Shown piece after piece: positions 38,162-48,109 of a stretch of 64,000 bases of DNA. The first letter of the stretch is position 1. Each line of letters starts with the position of its first letter. Below the pieces are notes generated by a model. The model saw nothing but the letters and a program-made list of their open reading frames with translations, was not told where the DNA came from and did no database searches. The stretch comes from DATJPW01 sp963752855 (lineage in GTDB: Bacteria > Desulfobacterota > Desulfomonilia > Desulfomonilales > Desulfomonilaceae), in the NCBI GenBank assembly GCA_963752855.1, contig CAVVZX010000012.1, forward strand, positions 8,480 to 72,479, in the 5' to 3' direction. A program made the translations under genes and the position numbers.

Positions 38162-39376
38162 ATGGCTGATTATCCTACCATCATTTTCGCGGCCCTATTG
38201 ATCTTCCTCTACGGACTGATCTCTCGCATTTCCGAGAAGTCGCCAATTACCGGGCCGATGGTCTTTGCCGGAATCGGAATCTTGGCCGGTCCCCTGGCTT
38301 TCGATCTGTTCGATATCAAACCCAACGCAACCTTCGTGAAACTGATAGCGGAAATAACCCTCGTGATGATCTTGTTCGTGGACGCCTCAACGGTGAACCT
38401 GAAGACGCTTAGGGTCCAGCGAGGAATACCGATCCGATTGCTTGGGATAGGGCTTCCATTGACCATGTTATTGGGTTTCGTGGTGGCGGCCGTGCTGGTT
38501 AATGGGCAAAATCTCTGGCTTGCCGGCCTGGTGGCGCTCATCCTTTCTCCGACGGATGCCGCCCTCGGCCAAGCAGTGGTGACCAGTGAACGCCTCCCGG
38601 AGAGAATGCGACAGGCCATCAACGTGGAAAGCGGGCTCAATGACGGCATCGCCCTTGCTCCGATCCTGATGTGTATCGCTGCCCTTTCCGAAGGAGAGCA
38701 TGCCGGGCATGGTTCGGGTTCATGGCTTTTGTTTGTGGTGCGGCAGCTTACTTTAGGCCCGGTCGCAGGAATGCTCGTCGGCTGGTTCGGAGGAAGGCTG
38801 GTCGAGGCGGCGTCGCATCGAGGCTGGATGCAGCCGACATTTCAGCGCCTAGTGGCCGGATCGCTTGCGGTAATTGCTTACACAGTTGCAGAGCAGTTTC
38901 ACGGCAACGGCTTTATCGCTGCTTATTGCGCCGGCCTGTTTCTCGGCGCACAGACACATGACGTACGTGAACGGATTCAGGAGTTTGGCGAGGCTGAAGG
39001 TCAGCAAATGTCTTTGTTTGTGTTCTTGCTGTTTGGTCTTGCCGTGGTTCCGGCTATGGTTGGCTACTGGGACTTTTGGGCTTTATGCTACGCTATCCTA
39101 AGCCTTACCATTATACGCATGGTCCCTGTTGCCTTATCCCTCCGCGGCGCCGGGCTCGAGAACCGCGAGGTTTGGATGATAGCATGGTTCGGCCCGCGCG
39201 GCATCGCCTCCATCCTTTATGCGCTCATAGCTATAGCCCAAATTGGCGTCACTGGATACGAAAGAGAGTTTGCAGTGATAACCCTGACCGTTCTACTGAG
39301 TATTTTCTTGCACGGCGTATCGGCTGTTCCTCTGACCCTCTCTTTCACGCGGTCTCGTTCAGACGGGACCTCATGA
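38162..39376 (+). CDS. CPA1-type Na+(K+)/H+ antiporter
   Basis: The intact 404-residue protein has about twelve membrane segments. Conserved features are LAEITLVMILFVDASTVN-like helix 3 (FVDAST), LALVALILSPTDAALGQAVV-type (SPTDAALGQAVV) and VESGLNDGIALAPIL, where the ND pair of CPA1 proteins binds the transported ion. AGGTGG lies before the ATG at 38162. No C-terminal regulatory domain is present. Exchange of Na+ or K+ for H+ is inferred from the family. It follows the K+ channel closely, so pH or potassium homeostasis is the likely joint task. Confidence 0.9.
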   Translation: MADYPTIIFAALLIFLYGLISRISEKSPITGPMVFAGIGILAGPLAFDLFDIKPNATFVKLIAEITLVMILFVDASTVNLKTLRVQRGIPIRLLGIGLPLTMLLGFVVAAVLVNGQNLWLAGLVALILSPTDAALGQAVVTSERLPERMRQAINVESGLNDGIALAPILMCIAALSEGEHAGHGSGSWLLFVVRQLTLGPVAGMLVGWFGGRLVEAASHRGWMQPTFQRLVAGSLAVIAYTVAEQFHGNGFIAAYCAGLFLGAQTHDVRERIQEFGEAEGQQMSLFVFLLFGLAVVPAMVGYWDFWALCYAILSLTIIRMVPVALSLRGAGLENREVWMIAWFGPRGIASILYALIAIAQIGVTGYEREFAVITLTVLLSIFLHGVSAVPLTLSFTRSRSDGTS

Positions 39377-39423
39377 AGATTGTATCTCAGTTGCAAGACA
39401 ATGCTCTTGACTCCAAAAATACA

Positions 39424-40827
39424 TTATTCCAGCAGCTTGAAAACAATTGCCGACAAGAACCCGCTCAGGGTGCTCAAACCCACGACGTGAGGGCTTCCCA
39501 AATGAACCGCCTCCGGTATCATGGCGGACGCAATCATGGTCAGCATCGCTCCGGCCGCAACCCCCTCAGTGAAAACGATCCACGTGAGCGGCAGAATGCC
39601 TCCCAGGAGGAACCCAAGTCCTGCGCCCACCCCTGTCATGACCATAAGCGATCCCCACATGATCATTATCTTGCTGGTAGTCATGCCCTGCTTATGCATG
39701 TTCGCAGCGCTCGACAGCGCTTCCGGAAAATTGGAGAGGAACAGACCCGCGATCAGAGTATATGGAATGACACGGAGAAACCGCAACTGGTCCGCCACGT
39801 GCGCGCGTTCCACGAGCAGATCAGCCAAACCAGCGCCGATTATCAGACTTTCCGGGATTCCATCGAGCAGTATCCCGAGCCAAATGGCAAGAGGGGCGCC
39901 GGAGTGTTTCTCCGCTTCGGACTTGAGCTGCAATTCACTTGGGAAATCCGGGCTTACACGTAGAGATCGCTCAGCTTGCAGGGCCCAGGTCCGAGCTGCC
40001 TCTACTCGTGAAGCCTGATATTTCTCAATTTGTTCGAGTCTCTGAGCGGCAAGTTCACGGCACGCCCGGTCAAATTCCGGTGAAAGCTGGCGCAATCTCG
40101 TGAAATTCTCCTTAGCGAGTTCGAAACCTCCCACAGTGCCTTTTGCTGCCGCAGACAGTATTGTGGGGCTGTCGGTCAGAAGAAACAGTAAGCCAATGAC
40201 ATCTCCGGGGCCAAACTCGTCTATTTCCCGTGAGTCCTGCGGCAAGCTGACGTTTGCATCGTGGATAATCTGAACCGTGCCGGATTTTATGAAATACAGA
40301 GCTGTTACCTCTTGGCCGGCCTTCGCGATTTCCTCCCCGTCGTAAAACGTCACAGGGCGAATCATTTCCACCAGAGCGTTCGTGTGTTCAGCGGACAGGG
40401 TCCGCACGAGAGCGAATTTCGATAGCTCTTCGAGTGACTCTTTCATTCGCAGCCGTTTGTCTTCTCTCAGGTGGGCTAGAGTTGCGGCTGTCTTGCGTAG
40501 AAACCCTCCATGCGCGTTGACGATCTGATCCAATACTACAAACAGTATTCCACCAATGATCAGGCCAACAAGCAACGCGAAGAAATGATTATACGCATCT
40601 ACGGACGGATGAGCGCCAGAGCCGTGCGAAATTGCCGTCACTTTTGGCGCGACCAATTCGATGGTCAAGGCGGCAAACAGGGCCCCCGCGCCAAATGCCG
40701 CTAGAATGGAGAGCGCTGTGGGTCGGGGAAGTTTTCTAATGCCTACCCACGCGCCTAAGGGTAGAGAAACCGCACTTACGAGGCCCAAGCCGATAGCCCA
40801 GGTGAAATGCAGCAGAGACACTTCCAT
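39424..40827 (-). CDS. ZIP-family metal transporter split by a cyclic-nucleotide-binding domain
   Basis: The intact 467-residue protein has three N-terminal membrane segments (to about residue 105) and a central soluble part (about 120-260). That part looks like a cNMP-binding/Crp-type domain (FYDGEEIAKAGQEVTALYFI, SGTVQIIHDA, FGPGDVIGLLFLL). Five C-terminal membrane segments complete a ZIP-like fold. The usual metal-binding HNxPEG motifs read LDGIPESLIIG and SNFPEALSSA, so the histidines of typical Zn/Fe ZIPs are absent. The inserted domain occupies the ZIP cytosolic loop between helices 3 and 4. This suggests ligand-gated or membrane-state-gated transport. Substrate is unknown. Confidence 0.8.
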   Translation of the reverse strand: MEVSLLHFTWAIGLGLVSAVSLPLGAWVGIRKLPRPTALSILAAFGAGALFAALTIELVAPKVTAISHGSGAHPSVDAYNHFFALLVGLIIGGILFVVLDQIVNAHGGFLRKTAATLAHLREDKRLRMKESLEELSKFALVRTLSAEHTNALVEMIRPVTFYDGEEIAKAGQEVTALYFIKSGTVQIIHDANVSLPQDSREIDEFGPGDVIGLLFLLTDSPTILSAAAKGTVGGFELAKENFTRLRQLSPEFDRACRELAAQRLEQIEKYQASRVEAARTWALQAERSLRVSPDFPSELQLKSEAEKHSGAPLAIWLGILLDGIPESLIIGAGLADLLVERAHVADQLRFLRVIPYTLIAGLFLSNFPEALSSAANMHKQGMTTSKIMIMWGSLMVMTGVGAGLGFLLGGILPLTWIVFTEGVAAGAMLTMIASAMIPEAVHLGSPHVVGLSTLSGFLSAIVFKLLE

Positions 40828-40846
40828 TGTAAGGCAATCCTCAGCG

Positions 40847-43800
40847 TTATGAAGTGGATGAAGAGGTCTCCGAAGGTTGACGGCTTTTCTTCCAACGTTT
40901 CTGCATGAGAACGTATAGAGCAGGCGTGAAGAAAACTCCCAGGACAGTTACGCCGATCATTCCCGCAAATACCGCGGCTCCTACCGACTGGCGACTGGCG
41001 GCCCCAGCCCCGGTTCCGGTCACGAGAGGGAGGACCCCCAGGATGAAAGCAAGAGAAGTCATAAGAATAGGTCGGAAGCGGAGTCTGGACGACTCTATAG
41101 CCGCTTCGAGAACACCCTGTCCTTTGGCTCGGAGGTCCCGAGCAAACTCCACGATCAGAATGGCGTTTTTTGCCGATAATCCCACGAGCAGCACAAGCCC
41201 GACTTGCGTATATACGTTGTTGTCCATTCCCGCTATCAGAAGACCGGCAGCAGCTCCCAATACCGCGAGGGGCACGACTAAAATAACTGAGATAGGATCG
41301 GCCCAGCTTTCGTACAATCCGGCAAGTATCAGAATGACAACAAGAATTGCCGCGATAAATGTTACCGCAGCCTTTCCGGCCGCCTTTTTTTCCTGATATG
41401 CCATGTTCGTCCATTCGTATGTCATGCCGGGCGGCAGAATCTTGTCAGCCAAATTCTCCATTGTTTGGAGCGCCTGGCCTGAACTGTATCCGGGAGCATT
41501 TTCACCCAGAATCTTTGCGGTAGGAAACAGGTTGTACCTGTCCACACGCATCGGACCGACCTCGTATCTGGTATTTACAAGGGTCCCCAGAGGGATCATC
41601 TTCCCGTCCTGACTTCTCATGAACAGTTGCGATATATCCTCCGGTTTGCGTCGGAACATGCTGTCCCCTTGGACCCTCACCTGCCATGTCCTGGCGAACT
41701 TATTGAAGTCATTTACGTAAGTAGATCCAAGATATGTCTGAAGTGTGTTGAACACGCTCTGGAGCGGAACCTTGAGCGCCAGAGCTTTCGTGCGATCGAT
41801 GTCGACGAACACATTCGGATACGTGGATCGGAACGTAGACAATACCGAGGTTAGCACCGGCTGCTGCTTCGCAGCCAGCGCCAATTCTGTTCCGGCTTGA
41901 TCCAGCGCTTGAAAACCCAAATTTCCTTTATCAAGGAGTTGCATCTCGAACCCGCCACCTGTGCCTAATCCAAGTACGGGCGGCAAGGTATAGGGAAAGA
42001 CAAACCCGTCGTATATCTTCTGGAACTTCCCGGACAGTTCCTTCATGATAACTTCTCTACTCCGCCCATGCTCCAGGCGCTCTTCCCACGGCTTGAGCGG
42101 CACGAAGATTGTCGCCAGGTTGGATCGTGCGGCATCGATCATCGAATAGCCGACCAGTGCGCCCCATGCATGGATTCCCTCGGTTTCGTTGAGAGCCTTC
42201 CCTGCCTGCTGTACTACATTATAAGTTCGATCCAGCGTTGCGCCATCCGGCATCTGGATATTGACCAGGACCAGACCATCATCCTCCAGAGGAAGGAATC
42301 CAGTGGGAACCCGGTTGTACGTCACTCCCGTGAGCACAACCAGGCCCACGAATATAATCATAACAATAGCTACACGACGCACCCCAATGGAGACTACCTT
42401 CGCGTACAAATCGGTCGTACGCGTGAAAGCATTGTTAAAGGTCCTGAAGAAAATGTTCTTAGATCCATGTCCCGGCTTCAGGATCAGGGCGCAAAGCGCC
42501 GGACTCAATGTCAGTGCATTTATGGCGCTGAAAAACATGGTAATTGCAATGGTAAGTGAGAATTGACGGAATAGCTGGCCGGTGATGCCTCCGAGGAAGG
42601 CCGGTGGCACAAAAACAGCCATGAGCACAAGCGTAATGCCGATAATCGCGCCGCTGACTTCTTCCATTGATTTGATAGCAGCTTCTTTGGGACTCAAGCC
42701 GGACTCGGCCATATTGCGTTCAACGTTCTCCACAACGACGATTGCGTCATCCACAACTAAACCTATCGCAAGGACAAGCCCGAAAAGCGTCACCATGTTT
42801 ATGGAGAATCCCAGCAAGGCCATCACCGCAAACGTGCCTATGAGAGCCACCGGGATGGTGATCAGCGGAATCAGCGTAGCACGCCAGCTCTGCAGGAAGA
42901 TGAAAACAACTATGATTACAAGTACGAAAGCCTCGAAAAGAGTCTTTATAACTTCATGAATTGATGCGTTCACAAAATCGGCAATTTTGTAGATGACACG
43001 GTACTCGAGTCCTTGCGGGAAGGTCTTTTTGAGTCCTTCCAGCGCTTGGTTCAACTCGTTAGTGACCTCTATGGCGTTGGAACCGGGCGACTGGTAGACG
43101 ATCATAGTGGCCGCAGGTTGTCCGTTGAACAGCGACAGGAAATCGTATGCTTTGCCGCCCAAATCGACTTTCCCCACGTCCTTGACACGAATAGCCCTCG
43201 TGCCTTCGCCGGTCTTGATAATTACGTCTTCGAACTCCTCGACGTTTGAAAGCCGACCCAGAGTGTTTACGTTGAGCTGATAGACCTGATCCTTGGGGAC
43301 GGGAGCCTGGCCGATTTGGCCTGCTGCGATCTGAACATTCTGCTGGCGCAACGCGTTCACCACATCGTCAACAGTGAGGTCCCTGGCCCGCAGTTTATCC
43401 GCATCGAGCCATACCCGCATGGAGTAATCCTTGCTCGGGTACAAAACTATGTTGCCGACGCCCTGTATCCGGCTCAAGGTATCTTTCATATTTATCGTGA
43501 CGTAGTTCGTCACGAAGAGGTCGTCATACCGATTGTCCGGAGAGAAGACGCTCAAAACCATGATAAGGGCGCTGGAAACCTTTTTCGTTGTCACGCCTTG
43601 TCGTTGGACATCCTCGGGCAACTGGGCCATCGCCGCGGAGACGCGGTTTTGCGTCAACACGGTGTTCATGTCGATGTTAGTCCCAAGCTCAAACGTAACA
43701 TTGAGCGTGTAGGACCCATCAGCAGCACTCTGGCTCGACATGTAAAGCATGTTCTCGACGCCGTTTACTTGCTGCTCGATAGGGGCAGCGACTGTCTCAG

Positions 43801-43975
43801 CGATCACCTGCGGATCGGCGCCGGGGTAATAGGCGGTTACTTGGACAACTGGCGGAACAATTTCAGGATATTGCGCGATAGGCAAGCCGAACATAGAAAT
43901 TGCGCCGGCAAAAACAATCAGAATAGATACAACTGAGGCAAGAATGGGTCTTTCAATGAAATAGCGACTCAGCAT
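40847..43975 (-). CDS. RND-type multidrug efflux pump, inner-membrane subunit (HAE1/AcrB-like)
   Basis: The intact 1042-residue gene has full AcrB architecture with twelve membrane helices and two large periplasmic loops. Features include FIERPILASVVSILIVFAGA at the N-terminus, LVLAIGLVVDDAIVVVENVE with the proton-relay Asp-Asp pair, and VLLVGLSAKNAILIVEFARD with the relay lysine. GGAG lies before ATG 43975. The adaptor gene is 12 bases upstream in the same direction. No outer-membrane TolC-type gene follows within the window. The substrate is probably hydrophobic drugs or solvents (family knowledge). Confidence 0.95.
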   Translation of the reverse strand: MLSRYFIERPILASVVSILIVFAGAISMFGLPIAQYPEIVPPVVQVTAYYPGADPQVIAETVAAPIEQQVNGVENMLYMSSQSAADGSYTLNVTFELGTNIDMNTVLTQNRVSAAMAQLPEDVQRQGVTTKKVSSALIMVLSVFSPDNRYDDLFVTNYVTINMKDTLSRIQGVGNIVLYPSKDYSMRVWLDADKLRARDLTVDDVVNALRQQNVQIAAGQIGQAPVPKDQVYQLNVNTLGRLSNVEEFEDVIIKTGEGTRAIRVKDVGKVDLGGKAYDFLSLFNGQPAATMIVYQSPGSNAIEVTNELNQALEGLKKTFPQGLEYRVIYKIADFVNASIHEVIKTLFEAFVLVIIVVFIFLQSWRATLIPLITIPVALIGTFAVMALLGFSINMVTLFGLVLAIGLVVDDAIVVVENVERNMAESGLSPKEAAIKSMEEVSGAIIGITLVLMAVFVPPAFLGGITGQLFRQFSLTIAITMFFSAINALTLSPALCALILKPGHGSKNIFFRTFNNAFTRTTDLYAKVVSIGVRRVAIVMIIFVGLVVLTGVTYNRVPTGFLPLEDDGLVLVNIQMPDGATLDRTYNVVQQAGKALNETEGIHAWGALVGYSMIDAARSNLATIFVPLKPWEERLEHGRSREVIMKELSGKFQKIYDGFVFPYTLPPVLGLGTGGGFEMQLLDKGNLGFQALDQAGTELALAAKQQPVLTSVLSTFRSTYPNVFVDIDRTKALALKVPLQSVFNTLQTYLGSTYVNDFNKFARTWQVRVQGDSMFRRKPEDISQLFMRSQDGKMIPLGTLVNTRYEVGPMRVDRYNLFPTAKILGENAPGYSSGQALQTMENLADKILPPGMTYEWTNMAYQEKKAAGKAAVTFIAAILVVILILAGLYESWADPISVILVVPLAVLGAAAGLLIAGMDNNVYTQVGLVLLVGLSAKNAILIVEFARDLRAKGQGVLEAAIESSRLRFRPILMTSLAFILGVLPLVTGTGAGAASRQSVGAAVFAGMIGVTVLGVFFTPALYVLMQKRWKKSRQPSETSSSTS

Positions 43976-43987
43976 AATGGATCTCCA

Positions 43988-45159
43988 CTATTTTTTGGAG
44001 GATGGAGCCGCCTTTTCGGAGGCCTGAGATGTTTCAGATATTGTCGTTTCCTTCGGACTTACTTTTGCTCCGGGTCTTGCCCGCTGGATGGCATTGACCA
44101 CCACCCATTCGTCCATGCCAAGCCCTTCCTCAACAACCCTGAGTGTGCCCTCGAGCTGACCGGTCTTGACGAGCCGCTGCTCTACCACCTGATCCTTATT
44201 TACAATAAGAACATACCTTCCAGCTTGGCTGATACCCACTGCAAGTTCAGGCACGAGGACGGCCTCTTTTTGCTCTATAGGAACTCGAACGCGGCCGAAC
44301 AACCCTGGAACAAGTAGACCCTTGTCATTGGAAAAAATTGCGCGAACCCGCAGCGTGCCTGTGCTGGGATCGATTCGCGATTCTACAAAATCCACCTTTC
44401 CTTCATGCGGAAAGCTGGTTTCATCGGCCAATTGGAGGAAAGCGGCAGGTTTCTCTCTGTCCGGAGTGGCGCTTTCGATTCTTGGCCACTTCCTCATCAG
44501 CATGAGCAGGTCCCGCTCACTTACATCAAAATAAAGGTATACCGAGCTGTCGTTCACAATCTCGGTTAGCAGCGTCTTGTCTTTTGCCCCTACAAGATTC
44601 CCTATATCCACATAGTTGCGGCTGACGCGTCCGCTGGTCGGAGCGTCAAGCTTTGCGTATGCGAGATCCAGTTTTGCTTTTTCCAGATCGGCCTTGGCTA
44701 TTCCAACCTGGGCGGCAGCCACCGCCTCTTCGGCAAAATGAATGTCATACTGCAGTTGGCTGATTGAGGCCGAGGCGAGTAGCTGTTGTGAACGCTTGAG
44801 GTTCGCCTGCTTCAACTGTAGATCTGCCTGTTTTCCTTTTAGAGCTGCTTCGCTCTGATCGACTTGGGCCTGGAACGGCCTGGGATCAATGACAAAAAGC
44901 AGATCTCCCTTTTTCACTTGAGATCCGGGGGTAAAATTAAAGCTCTCCAACCATCCTTCGACCCTTGCTCTGATCTCGACAAATTCCAGAGCCGCGGTTG
45001 TCCCTGTAAATTCAAGATATTGAGTCACTTCTTTTTTCAAGCGGATGGCTGACTATGACCTCCGGTGGAGCAGGCGCAGCCACCTGCGCCTTTTCGCCGC
45101 AACCGACGATGCTCATGGAAGCGATGGCGACAAACGATTAATACTCCGGACAATCTCAT
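43988..45159 (-). CDS. RND periplasmic adaptor (membrane fusion protein), lipoprotein, frameshifted at the N-terminus
   Basis: The main frame (from 45040) has the biotinyl-lipoyl-like RARVEGWLESFNFTPGSQVK, an alpha-hairpin of Gln/Ala/Leu repeats, and DAPTSGRVSRNYVDIGNLVG. Upstream coding is restored by two one-base corrections near 45037 and 45134. These give MRLSGVLIVVAIASMSIVGC with a lipobox (IVGC), then EKAQVAAPAPPEVIVSHPL. It is therefore an inner-membrane-anchored MacA/AcrA-type adaptor of about 390 residues. It forms an operon with the RND pump. The start ATG at 45159 has no strong ribosome-binding site. Confidence 0.88.
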
Positions 45160-45286
45160 AGTGGACACGACCGACACTCCTGATTCTGCTAATACATTAT
45201 TCAATTTTCAGTATAGGGTTGCTGCGGCCATGGGGTCAATGAAAAACACTCTTCGAAAGTAACCCTTCATTATGCGGGGTGTAGAT

Positions 45287-45567
45287 TTGTCATTGCAAGT
45301 GCGTCGGGTCAAAGTCCCCAACTTGTCATTGCGAGGAGGATAGTCCCGCGGAACGCGGATGGCAATCTCAGTATCTAATCCACAGATTCCACAGATGGCG
45401 CAGATGAGAGAACATATGTTTGCTGGCCTCTTGAATCTGCGATCGTCTGAGAAATCTGCGGATCGATTTCCCTGGTTTTAGTGGCTTATAGTTTGTCAAT
45501 GAAGCTTCGGAACTTCCGAATATATTCCCGGTGACAGGCATCGGATTATGCGCTGGCAATGACAGGC
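45287..45567. repeat. Intergenic repeat cluster bounded by inverted TGTCATTGC ends
   Basis: TTTGTCATTGC at 45287 and the reverse complement GGCAATGACA near 45554 bracket the block. Inside are TTGTCATTGCGAGGAGG (45323-45339) with ATGGCAATCTC (45359-45369), and a second inverted pair ATCCACAGATT (45379) / AATCTGCGGAT (45453). Such TCATTGCGAGGAG...GGCAATCTC repeats are known in many bacterial genomes. The rest of the gap 45160-45746 shows no gene; its last part holds the AGGAGG of the next gene. Confidence 0.6.
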
Positions 45568-45746
45568 TTTGGCCGCTTCTAACTGAGAAGTTACATTGCA
45601 TTTTGCTGAATGAGGCTGTTCGGCCGTTGGTCTAAGACGCTCATGAATTCTCCGTTGGACAGCATAAGATCGCTAGAGTATAGTAAATATCAAATACTGG
45701 AACCCTGGACGATTAGCACACAAGGCTCATGCAATAGGAGGGCAAA

Positions 45747-46490
45747 GTGAATATCTATGGTTCACCCACGCGGAAGAGACAGGTTTCTGAAAACGCCTGT
45801 GGAAGCTTTAGAGGCGTTGCTGGAGGATGGCCCTCATTTTATGGTCTGTTTCGTTGGACCGTCTTGCTGAGCGTCCTGTTGCTGATGATCTCGGGCTGCG
45901 GAAGAAAGGAACTCGAAGACGCTAAACAGCAGATAGATAAGTTGACCGCTGAAAACAAAAAATTGACCGAATTATCCGCCAGTCTGGATAACGACAAAAA
46001 CCGGCTAAATCAGGAACTCAAAACGCTCTCCGACAAGAACTCGCGAATGCAGCGAGAACTGGATCAACTGAATAAGTCCAGAGCCACTCTCTCGGATGAA
46101 AACAAGAAATTGAAAGAGAAAATCAGTGCAATTGAACAGGAAATCGCCTCTTTAAAAAGTGAAAAATCGCATCAGGCGCAAGAGATCGAGGAATACAAAA
46201 AACGTCTGAATGACCTGGCGCCACTTTCAAAGTCGCCGGCGCCTGTCCCCGGCGAGATTGGTCCACAGGGTTCACAGCCGAAAGAGCTTAGTCCATGTGA
46301 CGCTATAATTGAATTCATGAAGGTCAGCGAACAAGTCGTCAGACAGCAAAAAGGAAACGAACGCGCAAGATCGCTGGACCAAGTCCATAAGCAATACTCG
46401 CCGAGAATGAAAGGAGCGCCCCAGAAGGCCATAAAGGCGGCAGAAGATTGGGTGAAAGAAGGAACTAAGTTTCTGGGATCAGTCCCCTGA
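45747..46490 (+). CDS. Coiled-coil lipoprotein of unknown function
   Basis: GTG start at 45747 follows AGGAGGGCAAA. After a charged stretch, a hydrophobic signal ends in the lipobox LLLMISGC (cysteine near residue 51), so the mature protein is lipid-anchored. Residues about 55-150 form a long heptad-type coiled coil (LTAENKKLTELSASLDNDKN, REQLELDQ-like repeats). The C-terminal 80 residues include a compact helical segment (CDAIIEFMKVSEQVVRQQKG). No enzyme motif is visible. It may be an envelope-spacing or scaffold protein. It converges with pyk, 80 bases apart. Confidence 0.7.
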   Translation: MNIYGSPTRKRQVSENACGSFRGVAGGWPSFYGLFRWTVLLSVLLLMISGCGRKELEDAKQQIDKLTAENKKLTELSASLDNDKNRLNQELKTLSDKNSRMQRELDQLNKSRATLSDENKKLKEKISAIEQEIASLKSEKSHQAQEIEEYKKRLNDLAPLSKSPAPVPGEIGPQGSQPKELSPCDAIIEFMKVSEQVVRQQKGNERARSLDQVHKQYSPRMKGAPQKAIKAAEDWVKEGTKFLGSVP

Positions 46491-46569
46491 CGACGCAGTG
46501 TTTCGTCTGCTTCAATTAAGAAATACTGTCCTGGAATGCCTGCGGAAAATCGCCGGATACGAGCTGGAT

Positions 46570-48024
46570 TTAAGTGACACTCGGCCGAAGCTGCCCGGAA
46601 TTATCGAGATCGATTATTTCCATGCGGTGATTACCTTCGGGATACTTCGTGGAAGGCCCTTCGATGACAACCACGAGGTTTCCGGCTAAGCCATTCCTTT
46701 GCAACCAGCCCCGCGCATAGCTTCTCCAGTCCTCCGGATGTTCAGTGTCACATTCCGGCTGGACGCCGAATGAAAGCTGTAATCTTTGGCATGTTCTCTC
46801 ATGACGGCTGACCGCGACAATCCAGACCGGAAATCTAAAACGGGCAAGACTTCTAGCCGTCGCCCCGCTTTTTGTCGGAACGAACAGCGCTATCGGGGAA
46901 ACACTGTCGATTACCGCTGCCACACCTTTGGTGATAAGTCCTGCGAGACCGAATGGTTTGTCCGGGAGCGAAACTTTCAGGAATCGATCCGCGTTTGTCT
47001 CTCGCAGGTAAGGCTCAACAGCCGACGCGATCTTCCCCAGCATCGCGACAGATTCAACAGGATAGCGGCCCATTGCCGACTCTCCCGAAAGCATTACGCA
47101 ATCTGTTCCATCGAGAATGGCGTTCGCCACGTCAGTGGATTCCGCTCGGGTGGGCCGTCGATTGGAGGTCATGGATTCCAGCATCTGCGTTGCGGTGATA
47201 ACGGGCTTTCCTAGCAGATTGGCCCTCTTCATAAGGTCTTTTTGCACTGGAGCAATCCGTTCAATGGGAATTTCCACCCCAAGGTCGCCTCTAGCGATCA
47301 TAATCCCATCAGCCGCGACCAGGATTTCCTCGATGTTTTCCAGAGCGCCGGCACGTTCGATTTTGGCTATGACGAACGGATCATAACCGAGTTCTTTCGC
47401 TGCCTGCTTTACTGCAAGTACGTCCTCAGCCGATTGGACAAACGACTGACTGACAACATCAACTCCATTTTCCAGGGCGAACTTTAGACACTCTCGGTCA
47501 TGATCGGTGAACGCGCTGATGCCGAGTTGGATACCCGGCAAGTTTACCCCCTTGCGCGAACGCAATTCGCCGCCAACGACAACACGGCAGTATATGTCCG
47601 TGCCTTCGGTCCTAATTACCTCCAACTGGATATATCCATCATTGAGGAAGAGCGCATCGCCCGGCTTCACGACGTCGGGCAGTTCTTGAAAACCGATTGA
47701 AACCCTTTTCGTACTACCCAAGATATCTTGGGTGGTAAGTATGAATTCGTCCCCCTGCTCCAATTCAATGGGTTCGGAAGCCAGTTTCCCGATACGGATC
47801 TTGGGCCCCGGCAGGTCCGCCATAATACAGACCCGACGTCCCGTCGAACGAGCTGCGGCTCTAACAGTTTCAATGACTCTCTTGTGGCTCGAAAAGTCCC
47901 CATGGGAGAAATTGATGCGAGCCACATTCATCCCTGCCATTATCATCTGTTCCAGGACTACCTGGGAGTCCGACGCAGGCCCAATGGTACAAACTAGTTT
48001 GGTTTTGTGGGACGGAAGCGCCAT
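46570..48024 (-). CDS. pyk: Pyruvate kinase
   Basis: The intact 484-residue protein has TKLVCTIGPASDS, GMNVARINFSHGDFSSH, the ADLPGPKIRIG motif and the active-site segment FVIAKIERAGALENIEEILV. It also has GIMIARGDLGVEIPIERI and the C-terminal allosteric domain. It makes pyruvate and ATP from phosphoenolpyruvate. It stands alone on the minus strand, but the window also carries pfk and fba, so the lower and upper parts of glycolysis are both represented. The last 10 residues are variable. Confidence 0.97.
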   Translation of the reverse strand: MALPSHKTKLVCTIGPASDSQVVLEQMIMAGMNVARINFSHGDFSSHKRVIETVRAAARSTGRRVCIMADLPGPKIRIGKLASEPIELEQGDEFILTTQDILGSTKRVSIGFQELPDVVKPGDALFLNDGYIQLEVIRTEGTDIYCRVVVGGELRSRKGVNLPGIQLGISAFTDHDRECLKFALENGVDVVSQSFVQSAEDVLAVKQAAKELGYDPFVIAKIERAGALENIEEILVAADGIMIARGDLGVEIPIERIAPVQKDLMKRANLLGKPVITATQMLESMTSNRRPTRAESTDVANAILDGTDCVMLSGESAMGRYPVESVAMLGKIASAVEPYLRETNADRFLKVSLPDKPFGLAGLITKGVAAVIDSVSPIALFVPTKSGATARSLARFRFPVWIVAVSRHERTCQRLQLSFGVQPECDTEHPEDWRSYARGWLQRNGLAGNLVVVIEGPSTKYPEGNHRMEIIDLDNSGQLRPSVT

Positions 48025-48109
48025 GTTTATTTCTCACTAAGAGCTTGTGGATATTAAGATTCTCGACAGATCTTTCTTGTTCTTTCAATCGGCGAGCCGC
48101 AATGTGAGC

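Noticed and set aside
40847..45159. Complete tripartite RND efflux operon
   Set aside because: No outer-membrane channel gene is present on either side; only pump and adaptor are encoded.
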